Source of the DNA: Datisca glomerata
Taxonomy: Eukaryota; Streptophyta; Magnoliopsida; Cucurbitales; Datiscaceae
Reading direction: 5' to 3'
Assembly: GCA_003255025.1 (NCBI GenBank)
Contig: QANY01004000.1
Span: forward strand, 186,001-250,000
Length of the DNA: 64,000 bases
The translations under genes were made by a program, and so were the position numbers. The notes beneath the pieces are model-generated. The model was not told the origin of the DNA. It did no database searches and saw nothing but the letters and a program-made list of their open reading frames with translations. Of this stretch, positions 52,501-64,000 are shown piece after piece (position 1 is the stretch's first letter; every line of letters begins with the position of its first letter).

Positions 52501-54640
52501 AGAGAGAGACTATGAGTATGAGTGTGATTTAGCAAGTGGGGCAAGAGGGGTTGTCAATGTCAAGGTGCTCAACCATGAATAACAGTTGGATTTCTTTCTC
52601 TACTAGTTGAAGCTCTAAACTTTTCAACATTCCTTGATTCTCACTTTGATAATAACAGGAAACCCCTTTTTCCACACATATCTTCAACAATTTTGGGGAA
52701 ACAAGCATGCTGATTTGACTTGAAAATTTTATATACCGGGTTAATTATTTCATACGATAGTGGGTTACTAACGTGGTAGAAAGAAAATTGAAAGGATGAC
52801 ATGGATGCATGCGAATGAAGATAAAGTCAATAGAAATGACATGACAGTCAAAAGAATAAGATTTGATAGCGGTAGTTATTAATTTCTTTATGATTTGATC
52901 AAATGGTTATAATATCATTAAATATTAATTCAATTCAATTAAACGATTGTAAACGATCGAGGAAGAGAAAGCCTATAAATACTTCCATATGTAACGAGCA
53001 AGGACAAGTCCAACTCGATACAAAATTCTCGATTACTCTTTCTTCTCTACTTTCTTTCAATCTCTCATTTTCTTATTCGTATTCTATTCCAGAATAATAT
53101 AAAGGAAGAAATTCCTTTACACTTTATATGATCAAGTGAGTTCACTACCGAAAGCATCATTAGTGTCGTTACGTACAAAAGAAAATATCATTTTTTGAAA
53201 TAAAGTTTCACTTTTTCTTCAATAATATAAGCTACAAAGTAACACTTTCATTAGACATTTGGAGTAAATCCATCCCTTTAAGTAACGTAATTGATAGTAT
53301 TTATCTGTTATTAACAACAAATCAAATTGCATTATGTCTCTGTCATTAGATGTGAAGGAATTGGAATCATGATGCAAAAAGGATGTTCTATTTTTATTTG
53401 ATTACATCCAATGAGGTCATTAGTTCTCATTAAAGCGTATTCGATAAATTTGATAGTGAAAGTTATACGAATCAATTGAAAGCAAATGGCTACAAAAAAA
53501 AGTTAAAAAAACAAAAGTTCTTTCCCTTTTAATGTATCTTCCTCATCAACAGTGTCTTTACTGGTTGTGTAATGTATCTATCAATGAACGTGAAAGCAAT
53601 CACTACAAGACAGTTTATTGGACTTTAACACATAATGGCTGGAGCTATTAGCTCACTCAACTTGCTATACCACATCTTCTCTCGCTCTCTCCCCTCTGAA
53701 ATGGTATCTAACTGAGGTTGTTAAATTAAATTCCTTTACTAGCAAAGTTACAATTATACGTAACAATAAGGATACTATGCTCGAAACTCAAAACATTTGG
53801 TTAAATTAAACTCAAAACCTCAATGTATGAGATTTGCTTACACTGAAAGAGATTATATTAGATTTTTTCACTTGTGAGCAGTAATGATAATTTGGTCACG
53901 TTAAGCCGAATCCGAAATAGAAATTACACCATATAATTTTTAAAGCCAATTTAGTAAACATCAAGGTTTTTTTAGTTTTGCAGGAATGTACACATATTTT
54001 TCCATGTCAATATTTTCATAATTAAGTTAATGTACATGTAAAAATATATTCATATACATTCTTTTTTCTAATATTTATATATTTTTGGGATTTCGATTTC
54101 TTATTTTTAAATGAGTTTAAACTTGTAAATTCAAAATCTCGTGGAAAGCCCCCGGTGCCCAATACGTTTATTAAATAATATCTCTTAATTAAATTATGTA
54201 ATTATTTTAAATTCCTTAATGTGTTTTTGTTAAGTCGTGCAATTATTTTAATTTACTTAATTGTGTTCTATATTGAAACAACCCTTAATGCAATATACCA
54301 TTTTATACTTTTTATGTATCCACATGTATCAAAATCTAAAGAAATCTAATTGAAAATTGAGGAATTTTTCATGCTCGTGGTGGGAAAAAGGAATTGTCTT
54401 ATTCAACATGGCCAACAAGACCTCGCAAAAATATCTAATTGGAAAGCAATGGTCATGGCGCTTGGCTTGATCCTGTGTTCCTCCTAGTCAGCCTGAAGGC
54501 GAAGACTGGCAAAGGGAGACGTCGCCAATGCTATGAGTTTCGGCTTATGTTGATAAAAAAATGTCTCTCAGCGAATATTCCGATATCCATCTTAGTTCAT
54601 GTGCATGCGACGTGCAGTGACGATTAAAAAATTATTTGTG
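49544..54640. other. Intergenic, no gene recognised
   Basis: 5 kb of AT-rich sequence without a supported gene. Notable items are a perfect 11-bp-arm hairpin at 50209-50234, a TA microsatellite at about 50385-50411 containing an ambiguous base (N) at 50401, GA-rich tracts at 50755-50900 and a G-rich run at 52455-52482. No tRNA, microRNA precursor or long frame was found. Confidence 0.45.
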
Positions 54641-54810
54641 AAAAAAAAATTCAGAGCCGCCAACAATAATTCTACGGTGTGATTGGTCACTTAATTTTAA
54701 AATCAAATATTTTGGTCTGCAAAAATTTAAAGTTGGTTCAGGAGTCATTTGCGTGTGAGAAAAGTATTAGCACCACACAACACCCATTATAAAAAATGGT
54801 TACTAAATTT
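54641..54810 (+). repeat. Retrotransposon-type leader motif
   Basis: TTCAGAGCCGCCA followed at a distance by GGTTCAGGAGTCATTTGCGT and GTATTAGCACCACACAACACCC. This spaced set recalls a block common in LTR or leader regions of Tat/Ogre-like elements. I recognise it only from general knowledge, and its parent element is not delimited. Confidence 0.3.
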
Positions 54811-56763
54811 AATCAAATGTTATCCAAACTATACTTAAATAATGTTAAAGAAATTCAATTTTGAATGTCCCATTAGGCATGTCTTGTATCATAAAATGAA
54901 ACAAAATAAATGACATTTAATAGGCGATAAAAAGACCATTAAAATGTACTTTTTAGTTTTTTTAGTTTTTTTATTTTTTTGAAAATCAAAAAATTATTGG
55001 AGTTATTCTTAGTATCTAAAAAATAGCTCATCACCTTAGTAGTTCGAGAAATTTAGTATCCCATAAATCTCAAAATCCGTCATCGAAATTTTTAATAAAA
55101 AACTAATAATGAAATTAACAAAATTTAAGTCTACTTGTTAAGGTTGTAATCCACACATCTATGAACATTAATTCTAATGATAGAAGAATGAGATAAGAAT
55201 CACATTGTAGGCATGGCAATATGACAATGATACATAAATAAGTAAGAAATAAGAAGAACAACAATTATAAAGAAAAAAATGGGTAAATGAAAAGTTAGAA
55301 ATGTATGATAAATTTGATGAGAATATTTAGAGTAAAAAAGAAATGAATAGCATGTGAAATATGTAAAGAAAGATGCATAAAAATATAATTTGGAATAAAC
55401 ACTAATATTTATTAATAGAAAAATAAAAAATAAAATAATAGAAAAGTAAAGTAAAATAACCAAAAAAGAGGGAGCAGACAGAGGGTGTTATCCTCTGTTT
55501 AACCGATGGTACTCACCCTCGATAATTTTTTTTAATTTCAATTTTAAATATATATATATATATATATATATAATTATTTCATAAATAAATTAATAATAAA
55601 TCTTTTATGTGTAAATAAATTAATCTATGAAAAATGTTTAATTTCATACATAATTGATATGAACATACAATTTTTTACTACATGGTCTACTAATTACTAT
55701 TTTTTCTTTCTTCCCTCATTGCTAATCAAATAACAAAGGAATTATCATGGATGATAAATAGTTCAAACAAGTGTCACTAAAGAAAATCAATAAAACTTTC
55801 AAAATAGAATATTTTTTGCTTGGGATATAAATATACCATTTTTTTATTTTGGACTATTTAGTTCATTAATTATCATTTTTCTTTTCTTACTTCATTGTTA
55901 GAAATGATCATATATGGTAACTAGTTCAAACAAGTGTTACGAAAATGATGAACAAACTTAAAAAAAAAAGACTTAAAAGAACATAAAAAAAATTAAAAGC
56001 TTAAATATTTGCATAATCTTGTATAGAGGTTTTACTCTCTATTTTATGCATTTTTATGTATGAAAAATTATCATAGGAGATCTTTTTGTACATTTTCCAC
56101 CCATTAAAGGGTTGATTCACATTGAGTTAATTTTACACCTCTCAAAAGCTTTATCCTCATCCTCATTGATTGAGATGATGGCAAAATATCTCATTATCAA
56201 ACTTATAGAGAAATAAAAAATGCATAAAAATAAAACTTAAGATTAAGAGTAGAAGAAATAATAAAGAAGGAAAAACAACTTATGTATTGAAAAGAAAATA
56301 AAAAATATCAACTACATAAGTATGAAGAAGAGAGTTGATGAATAATAATGAACAAGATATATTGTAAGCTAAAGTGCAAGAAATTTAAATTATCTTAAGA
56401 AAAAGAATAGGAGAAGATGAAAGATGAATAGAAATGAAGACTTTACTTCTCTCTCTTTTAAAAAAGTTTGTCCTATTTTCTCAAGACCTCTATTTCTTTC
56501 TCTAAAATCCCTTCTCTTTCTCACTCTTCAATCCTCGTTTTTAAGTGAAGATCTCCTCTCTATTTACATGTAAGCTTAGAGTTTCACTTTTTATTTTTAG
56601 TCCTTTCAGTCCTTTTTTATTTTTAAGTCCTTAGAAAATTCTTCTTATTTTTAGACTTTGGGCTATTTTTGAATCATACATATAGTCTTAGACTAGTATA
56701 TGGATCAAACAAATAAAATCTATATCTTTAAAGTATTGGACCAGACAAAATACGGTATCTACA
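54811..56763 (-). repeat. 3' LTR of the second Tat element (outer end unresolved)
   Basis: The inner end is clear: on the minus strand AAAGAGGGGGCAGC is followed by TGTAGATACCGTATTTTG, a polypurine tract and an LTR start at 56763. The LTR extends towards lower coordinates, but its end cannot be fixed because the partner LTR is outside the window. The given left limit is therefore arbitrary. A TA microsatellite occurs at about 55545-55572. Confidence 0.45.
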
Positions 56764-56864
56764 GCTGCCCCCTCTTTGTTCACGATTCTAAACTTAGAAT
56801 GTGTACAAATATATAGATAAGTATTTTGATCGAAAAAAGACTATATGGATAAAAGGAATAGAAA

Positions 56865-57315
56865 CCTCGACTTATCCGGGTTCTATGAAATGATGAAATT
56901 ATGAAATGGACCTGGATAGACACAAGCTTCGACCTCGACTCAATTCGGGTTCGATTTAACCATATTGATTGAAACGAACTAGGCGCTGACATCAGACTTC
57001 GACCGCAACAAAGTCAGGTTCCATTTAACCAAAGATAAAGAAACAACGTGGACCTAGATAGACACAGCTTTTGACCTCGACTCGATGCATGTTCGATTTA
57101 ACCATATTAATTGAAATGGACTAAGCACTGATACCGGGCTTCGACGGCGACAAAGTCGAGTTTGATTTAACCAAAGATAAAGAAATGACGTGGATCTAGA
57201 TAGACGTAGGCTTCGACCTCGACTCGATGCGGGTTTGATTTAACCATATTGATTGAGACGGACCGGGCGCTGACACCGGACTTCGACCACAACAAAGTCA
57301 GGTTCGATATAACTA
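56865..57315 (-). repeat. ~142-bp tandem repeat in the second Tat 3' region
   Basis: About three copies. The marker GCTTCGACCTCG recurs at 56926, 57067 (as GCTTTTGACCTCG) and 57210, and each unit includes GATTTAACCATATTGATTGA and a CTTCGAC..CAACAAAGTC block. It lies between pol and the 3' LTR, the same place as the 60-bp array in the first Tat element. Confidence 0.9.
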
Positions 57316-57990
57316 GAGAAAATGAAGTGTTTGATCTGATTTATACAAGCTTCATATGTTAGCCCGAGCTGGACTAATGCATGCTCTAAATGTTGAAAAG
57401 TCATGTGTGGATTTCAGAAAAAATATCTTGAAATGATTCATGCACTTGAATTGTATTAAAATAGATCAATATGATATATGTCTATGCATTGTAATTCTTG
57501 AATATAAATGCAAAGTAGTGATTTTGTGTGCATGCATGCTATGCATGATTGTGAACATTTATGAAAAATTATTTGATGAATTTTTGAAAATTGACTAATG
57601 TAGCCATATCATTCTTCTCTCAAAATAATCACTTGGCCTAGGGTCGTGGACTCGCAATGAAGTATCGAGCACACTTTCAAGAAAATGATGCATCCATATT
57701 CATTGGTTTATGCCCCAGTATTTGGCTTCACATTCATGATGAAGAAAATTGAATACTTTCTCCATATTTTTCTTTTTTCTGTACTTTAATTGTAATCCTC
57801 CAATCATGTTTTGGCCTTCGTCATGTGCATACCAACTTTCTTGTGGTGACTTTTCAGATTTCACCTCGCACTTAGACCGCCTTTCTTAGTTCTTAGTCTT
57901 TCCTTTTTTTCCTTTTTTCAGTTAGCTTTCACCTAACCAAGTTTATGCTTCTGAGTTATTTCAAAAGTAATTAATGATATCTTAGAATTG
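57316..57990 (-). other. Tat element 3' untranslated spacer
   Basis: Sequence between the end of integrase and the tandem repeats. No frame with a recognisable product. Confidence 0.4.
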
Positions 57991-59349
57991 AGAGAAATAA
58001 GAAATAATGAAAATAACGAGTAGATGAAGTATGTGCTTTTTTCATACTTAGAGTGGTCAAACGAAGTACTTCTTGACTGCATTAGAATTAACTATATGCG
58101 ATAAAGCGTCTCAATCCATGTTGTTAGCATGAGAGCTCCTCTAGAGAAGGCTTTCTTGACAATGAAATGTCCTTCATAATTTGAGGTCCACTTCCCCTGG
58201 TGATCCTTTTGATATGATAGTGTATTTTTCAACACCAAGTCTCCTTCTCGGAAACATCAGGGATGCAATTTTTTGTCATATGTGTGCATCATTTTTCTTG
58301 TATATAATTGTCCTCTATATAATGCAGTCAATCTAGTTTTCTCGATGGAATTCAATTGCTCATATCGTGTTTGTACCCACTATGCTTCTTCTAATTTCGC
58401 CTCCATTGAGACTCTGAGGGATAAAATTTCCACCTCAATTGGAAGGACCGCTTCCATGCCACGTACCAAAGAGAACGACCCTAGTTGATGTTCAGACTGA
58501 TGTGCAGTATCCATGTAGTGTGGAAGGGAGCATCCCATGCCTACCCTTATAAACCTCCGTTATTTTCTCTATAATCATTTTTATGTTCTTATTGGCTGCT
58601 TCCACTCCTACATTCATCTTCAGACGATAAGAAGATGAATTATGATGCTTAATTTTGATCTACTCACATAATTCTCTCATCATCTTGTTGTTTAAATTTG
58701 TCCAATTATATGTGATGATCCTTCCAGGTAGACTATATCGGCAAATTATTTCTTTTTTAAGGAAATTAACAACCAAACTTTTGGTTACACTCGAATAAGA
58801 ACTCGCCTCTACCCATGTGGTAATATAATCTATAGAAACCAAAATAAAACGATACCCGTTCGAGACTTTTGATGTGATGGGGCCAATGATGTTCGTGCCC
58901 CACATAGAGAACGGCCAAGGCGCGACCATGACATGTAAAGGGGATGCAGGTACGTGAATTTTATTCATATAAATTTGACATTTATGACATTTCTTTGCAT
59001 ACTTGATACAGTCAGATTCTAGAGTTAACCAATAATATCATGCTCTCAAGAATTGTTTGGCCATCACATGTTAGTTAGCATGAACACCACAAATTCCTCC
59101 ATGAACTTCCTCTATGATTTGATTCGTTTCCCTTGCATCAACACATCTTAAAAATACCATATCATGGTTTCTTTTGTAGAGTATTCCACCATTTAAGAAG
59201 AAACTCATAGACAATATTCTAATAGTGCGTTTATCATTCTCAGAAGCTTTGGATGGATATTCTCCATTCTTTATATACTGCTTGATGTCATAATATCATG
59301 GTCTTGTGTCTGGCTCTTCTTCAGTGCTCATACAGTGAGCAGGAAAATC
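57991..59349 (-). pseudogene. Second Tat element integrase, broken
   Basis: Read on the minus strand. The zinc-finger region is near 59000-59330. The core at 58968-58660 has WPFSMWGTNIIGPI, where the first catalytic aspartate is replaced by asparagine, and IITYNWTNLNNKMM, where the expected DNGT reads YNWT. The third acidic residue is kept in EAANKNIKMIIEK (near 58580). The C-terminal blocks RGMEAVLPIEVEI and the GKWTSNYEGHFIVKKAF end lie at 58460-58180, with stops. Two of three catalytic residues are lost. Confidence 0.75.
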
Positions 59350-59853
59350 TCACTTCCTAATTTTTATGAGTTGAACATTTTTTTTAAAGTCTGCGACAAC
59401 CATAGACGCTAGAGTTTCCAGTGCATCTACAATTTGATTATTCTCTCTGGGTATATGGTCAAATGAGATCACTTCAAAAGTTCGGCTTAACTTAGTTACA
59501 TGTTTGTTATAAGGTACCAGCTTGGAGTCTCTAACTTTCCATTCCCTGTTTAGTTGTCGTATCACCAATAAAGAATCTCCATACACTCAAAACTTCCTTA
59601 TCTTCATATCACAAGCTGCTTGAATTCTCATGAAACATGCCTCATACTTTGCCACATTTTTTGTACAATCAAAGCATAGTTTTTCTGTGAATGGGAAATT
59701 TTTTCCCTCGAGAGATATAAGGATAGCCCCAATTCCATGTCCTACATCATTAGATGCGCCATCAAATAACATTATCCACAATTCTGGATCTATAGGTTCT
59801 CCTTCATTTTTTAATATGATTGATATGTTCTCATCAGAATAATCAAACTTCAT
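59350..59853 (-). pseudogene. Second Tat element, second RNase H
   Basis: Minus-strand blocks WIMLFDGASNDVGHGIGAIL, NVAKYEACFMRIQAA and, after a stop at 59586, VYGDSLLVIRQLN and IPRENNQIVDALETLASM. These hold the D-E-D acidic positions of the Tat-specific RNase H. Only one stop interrupts it. Confidence 0.8.
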
Positions 59854-59894
59854 AGGCCCATAATCTTACACTGGTTGATCTGCTAGATAATTAG

Positions 59895-60250
59895 CAAGTA
59901 CACTTCATTTTATTAACTTTCTCACCACATAAATAATATCATATTTTGTGAGTAACAATTTCCATTTAGCAATTCGCCCAGAAAGTAATGATTTTCAAAT
60001 ATATAATTGATTGGGTCCATTTTTGAAATTAACCAAGTGGTGTGGTATAACATGTACTGCCTAAGTCGATGAGCAATCCAGGCTAATGCACAACACGTTT
60101 TCTCCAACATCGAATAATTAGCCTCATAGTTTGTGAACATTTTGCTTAAATAGTATATGTTTGTTCTTTCCTTCCAGAAGTGTCGTGCTGACCAAGTACG
60201 CAACCCATGAATTTTCTGTTACTATGAGATACACAAGTATATGTAGATTT
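59895..60250 (-). pseudogene. Second Tat element, first RNase H
   Basis: Minus-strand frame with IYYLSKMFTNYEANYSMLEK and CCALAWIAHRLRQYM, then WLISKMDPINYIFE, the ordinary Ty3 RNase H. It joins the reverse transcriptase above and the second RNase H below, so the Tat dual arrangement is present here too. Confidence 0.75.
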
Positions 60251-61068
60251 TATAGGTATTGCTTGATCTTCTCAAATTCATTTTGACAATCATCATTCCA
60301 TCCTTTTGTATCACTTTTACGGATATGTTTTAAGATAGCACAACTGAAACTTTCTCAACCGTTCAAATAGTTTACGTAGAGTGACAGTGTGATCTTTCCC
60401 TTGACGAGATTTAGCGATCATATCATCAACGTACACTTCAATTTTTTATACATCATATCATGAAACAGTTACCATTGCCCGTTAGTGAGTCGTTCATGCA
60501 TTTTTTAGACCAAATGACATAGCCTTATAACAAAATGTACCCCCACAAAGTTATAAAATGGTATTTTCCACGGTCTTCAAGAGTCATTTTGATTTGATTA
60601 TAACCCGAAAAAGCATCCATGAGGTTGAATATCCTGTAGTGTTATTTACTAAGATATCGATATGGGGTAATGAAAAATTATCCTTGGGGCTAGCTCTATT
60701 TAAGTCTCTATAATCGACGCACATCCTTACTTTCCAATTATTCTTCGGTACTGGGACTATGTTAGCAACTCATTAAGGTATTTGGCTACTTCCAGAAAAC
60801 CTGTATCTACTTGCTTTTTTACTTCTTCTTCGATATGTACTAGCATGTCTAGTTATATTTTGTGTAACTTTTGTCGCACTGGTTTACTTTCAGGCATAAA
60901 TGGAAAATGATGAACCACGATATCAGTGTATAGACCTGGAATATCTTGGTAAGAGCATGCAGAGACATCAATATATTCCTTGAGTAAGTCAATTAATTGT
61001 CGGTGGCTTTTGCTTGCCATAGAATTGCCGATTTGAACTTCTTTTGTCTCTCCATCCAATCCCAAATT
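60251..61068 (-). pseudogene. Second Tat element reverse transcriptase, broken
   Basis: Minus-strand blocks in order: EYIDVSACSYQDIPGL (about 60960), the CVSIIETLNRASPKDNFSLP region, CYKAMSFGLKNA, and the active site EVYVDDMIAKSRQG with YVDD codons at 60419-60433. Numerous stops and frameshifts disable it, but unlike the first element the catalytic motif is retained. Confidence 0.75.
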
Positions 61069-61516
61069 TAGGGGTGTTCACTATTCGGTTCGGTCAATTT
61101 TGTGGCGAAAAACTAAACCAAAACTTTGGTTCGGCGATAAAACCGAACCAATGCGAACCATGAATATTAAAAGAACCAAACCGAACAGAACTATGAGTTT
61201 CTGTTTGGTTCTTCGGTTAGATATTATTAATTAAAAATAATTTTTAAATAATTTGTTAATGATATTATTGAAAAAGTAAATATATAATTAAAGTTTTACT
61301 TCGGTTTGGTTTGGTTTTATAAGAAATTATATATAAAAATATAAAAAAATCATATAAATTTAAAGTTTTGGTTCGGTTCAAAAATCATTAAATTCTGAAC
61401 CGAACTGAAACTTCGGTTCGATGATTTTTCCTAACCAAATTGAAACCGAACATACATAAAGAACCGACCATTTTCGGTTCGGCCCGGCCGGCTCGGTTCG
61501 GTTTTGAATACCCCTA
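61069..61516. mobile_element. hAT-type MITE, AACCGAAC family, copy 3
   Basis: 448 bp with inverted ends TAGGGGTGTTC and GAATACCCCTA and a perfect 8-bp duplication CCCAAATT at 61061-61068 and 61517-61524. It is GGTTCGG-rich inside, with no coding capacity. It split the Tat pol between the linker (upstream) and the reverse transcriptase. Confidence 0.9.
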
Positions 61517-62660
61517 CCCAAATTTATCACCTCCGTTAACTCTTGATAATGTTGAGTTATTTTATCATCCTCTTTTACCTTTCTTAACATTTCCGAAGAT
61601 GGTTCCATATTATCCTCATCACTTTCATTTGACTCTACGCTAAGAATGGAATTGTCGAAGATATTGCTTTTGCTCTTGTTTTTAAAATTACCATTCTCAA
61701 ACCTGAATCAGATTCTTGAATGAAAGGAAAGCGAGAAAAGAAAATAAACAATGCATGAGTATGAACATCATTTCAGAAATGGAAAAAAGTAGACATATAA
61801 GGGAGAACAAACAAGAACTGGAATTGTATTTATCATTAACAAAAGAAAACGAAACAAGTTTGTAGACTTTCATTCAAAGAGATGACATGAAACAAACGAG
61901 AATATAGGCTCATAACAATGAAATTCCTAAGGCATTTGGCATAATCATTAGAATTTTAGCATTAACACATTACTCTTCTCAAGAAGCACTGGTAGCTTAG
62001 TGACATCCAAATTGTTAAGCTCATTATCTGAATCGTATCGAGAAACCAACTCCTCTGTACTTGCACTTGATGATTTTCCTAAGATTGCAGATATTGAAAT
62101 TTGGGTGGTACCATTTTCAAGGTCGTGCTGCTCTACTGTAGCTGGTTCTTCATATGAAATTCACCCACTTTTGAAGAATTCAGAAATATGAGATATGATT
62201 GTCATTTCCATATCAAATTCCTTATTTTCGAGCCTAGCAATCCTCTTTTCTTTCTTCTGAGTTTCCACTCTCCCTCTATCAGCCTTGGTCAGTCTATATC
62301 CAAGCCCGAACTTTTGCTCATTCTTGTCCCAATCGAATAACTTATTTATGCATTAATGCTCACTTCCGAGTCTTTTGCCTGGCTTGTATCCCTCTTTATC
62401 ATCAACTTTGCCACCATCTGAGATGCTTTGGGTAAGCTTGGCATTGGAGCGAGTTTCCCATTAGCAACAAATGTGGTGTTCGCAATCTCAAATGATCGAA
62501 ATGAGCATTCCAATACTTCTTTTGCCGCCTCAACATATGACATGGTGGCCTCCTTAGATACCAGTAAATCTTCTTCCCAATATTTACAAATGGGTTTATG
62601 ATTAATTATAAATTTTAGCTTCTGATGTGGGGAATATGGTACTGCCCTAGCAGAGTGAAT
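61517..62660 (-). pseudogene. Second Tat element protease-RT linker
   Basis: Minus-strand coding relics typical of the long Tat linker: SYVEAAKEVLECSFRSFEIA and QMVAKLMIKRDTSQAK (62543-62346), WDKNEQKFGLGYRLTKADRG (62330-62270), and ITQHYQELTEVINLG just before the MITE. Stops at 62340 and 61980 break it. Confidence 0.65.
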
Positions 62661-63060
62661 CTATGGTCGACCTAAAATAAAACAGTATGCTGGATTTGTG
62701 TCCATCACTTGAAAAATAATATTTACTAGGCATGGCCCGATTCAAATTTGTATCTCTATGTCTCTTACTACTTCACTTCGATTACTGTTGAATGCTCTTA
62801 CTATGATCATGTCTGGCAGCATATGTGTTGCATACACAGAGAGCTTTGCTAGTTTGGAACTTGGCATTACATTTAGAGATGAGCCGTTATCAACCAATAC
62901 TTTTGCAATAACATAATCCCTACATTTCATGGATATATGTAGAGCTATGGTGTGTCCACTACCATCGGCAGGGATTTCATCATTTGCGCAAGTGATAAAA
63001 TTTGGTGCGGTAGTATTTCCCACAATCCACTCAACTTCTCCACCATAATGTCATGACAGA
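62661..63060 (-). pseudogene. Second Tat element aspartic protease
   Basis: Minus-strand frame 63023-62742 contains IAKVLVDNGSSLNVMPSSKL, the retropepsin DxGS motif in the DNGS form common in Tat elements, preceded by HTIALHISMKC and followed by a MIIVRAFNSNRSEVVRDIEI strand block. The core motif is intact, but flanking stops end the frame. Confidence 0.8.
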
Positions 63061-64000
63061 TGTATGCTTGATTCAAAACCTTCAATAATGCTTAACGATG
63101 TGGTTCAGAATTAAGAAATAATGATAGTAAGGATATGCGAGCAGGTAAGCGATTAAATGTTTTATCACCTTACTCACTTTACTTGATAAGATTTAAAAAT
63201 CCATATACTTTCTCTTTAGACACTGGTTTTTCTTTCTCCATTCCTTTCATTATATCTGGGTCTATCACTTGGCCGTCATGCATTTCTCCTTAGAACTCAT
63301 GACCATTGCCGCCTTCTTTGGCTTTTCTTTTCCTTCGCCTTTCAAACTCGTCACTTTTATCCATTTTTAAAACTTCTGGCGTGTAGTATCTTCCACTCCT
63401 CGTCATCCCACCTACTCCCAAAATATTAGTTATATGGAGATCGAGGTCTGATGGATTTAGCACTTGAGTTTTATCGTTACCACTTGTAATAACCTTATAT
63501 CCATACCTCCGTGGTACAACTCTTGAATCCTCGTAAGCAAGCACATCCAGTATTTGAATGGTGATGGGCATCAGAGCATAAGATGTAGTGGTGCGAGTTG
63601 ACTTTTTCTCATAATGTATTGTAAGAGGTTTTGGGATATAGGACGACACTTCAATATTGACTTCAGACGATTATTTAGTTATCATGAGGACTAAAGAGTC
63701 ATCTTCCTGGTATTCTCTTTCTCCTTTATGACTTATTGTAAGTATCTTTGCATCTAACAATTTTTGCACTTTCATTTTAAATGCAACACATTCCTCAATT
63801 GTATGCCCGTCACATTCTTATGAAACAACCAACCAAAGTCATGCATATGCTTTTTAGAAACTCCTTCATCCTTTGAGCATGTTGAGTAGATGTACCCTAC
63901 ATTAGAAAGAAGATGGAAAAGTATTTCCATTGACGTGCTCACATCTGCCACATCCTTCTTTTCATATGAAAAATATTCCTCAATTGCGTTTATAGTAAGA
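63061..64000 (-). pseudogene. Second Tat element gag C-terminus (cut by window edge)
   Basis: The minus-strand frame 63649-63290 carries SSYIPKPLTIHYEKK and NILGVGGMTRSGRYYTPEVL, marks of the Tat gag-protease junction. Further upstream (63840-63690) a knuckle-like region reads WLFHKNVTG and then LLDAKILTISHKGEREYQED. The capsid core and 5' LTR lie outside the window. Confidence 0.7.

Overview
This window is nuclear DNA from a flowering plant, almost certainly a eudicot. It is AT-rich, its genes have GT-AG introns, it encodes plant-only protein families (a GH9 class B endoglucanase, an X8 callose-binding-type protein, an ATL RING-H2 ligase and a CIN-type TCP factor with a miR319 site), and most of the rest is nested plant transposons. 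Species cannot be named from the sequence.

Layout. 1-480 is the decayed RNase H tail of a LINE. 1839-21037 is one large Tat-lineage Ty3 retrotransposon on the plus strand, defined by two related LTRs and an identical 6-bp duplication (CTTTTA) on either side. It carries degraded gag, protease, reverse transcriptase, dual RNase H and integrase, then a 60-bp tandem array, then a long stretch that reads as protein on the opposite strand. Copia-type sequence, with LTR arms in inverted orientation, sits inside it at about 12376-18645, and a hAT-type MITE sits inside its 3' LTR.

22.9-29.8 kb is the gene island: a five-exon secreted GH9 endo-glucanase (plus), a three-exon X8-domain protein (plus) and an intronless membrane RING-H2 ligase (minus). 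Two of the three act at the cell wall or cell surface, but nothing shows they are co-regulated. 33974-35667 is a Mutator-like foldback element with long inverted ends and a core of short palindromic repeats. 37.9-39.5 kb is a layered site: a tandem duplication, a hAT MITE inserted at the join, and a solo LTR inside the MITE.

40296-41249 (minus) is a TCP4-type leaf-development transcription factor with an intact miR319 target site. 45125-49538 is a complete but coding-dead copia element with a perfect 5-bp target duplication. 49.5-54.6 kb holds no recognisable gene. From about 56.8 kb to the end is the 3' two thirds of a second Tat-lineage element on the minus strand. It also carries tandem repeats between pol and its 3' LTR, and it is interrupted by a third copy of the AACCGAAC-rich hAT MITE. 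Its 5' end lies beyond the window.
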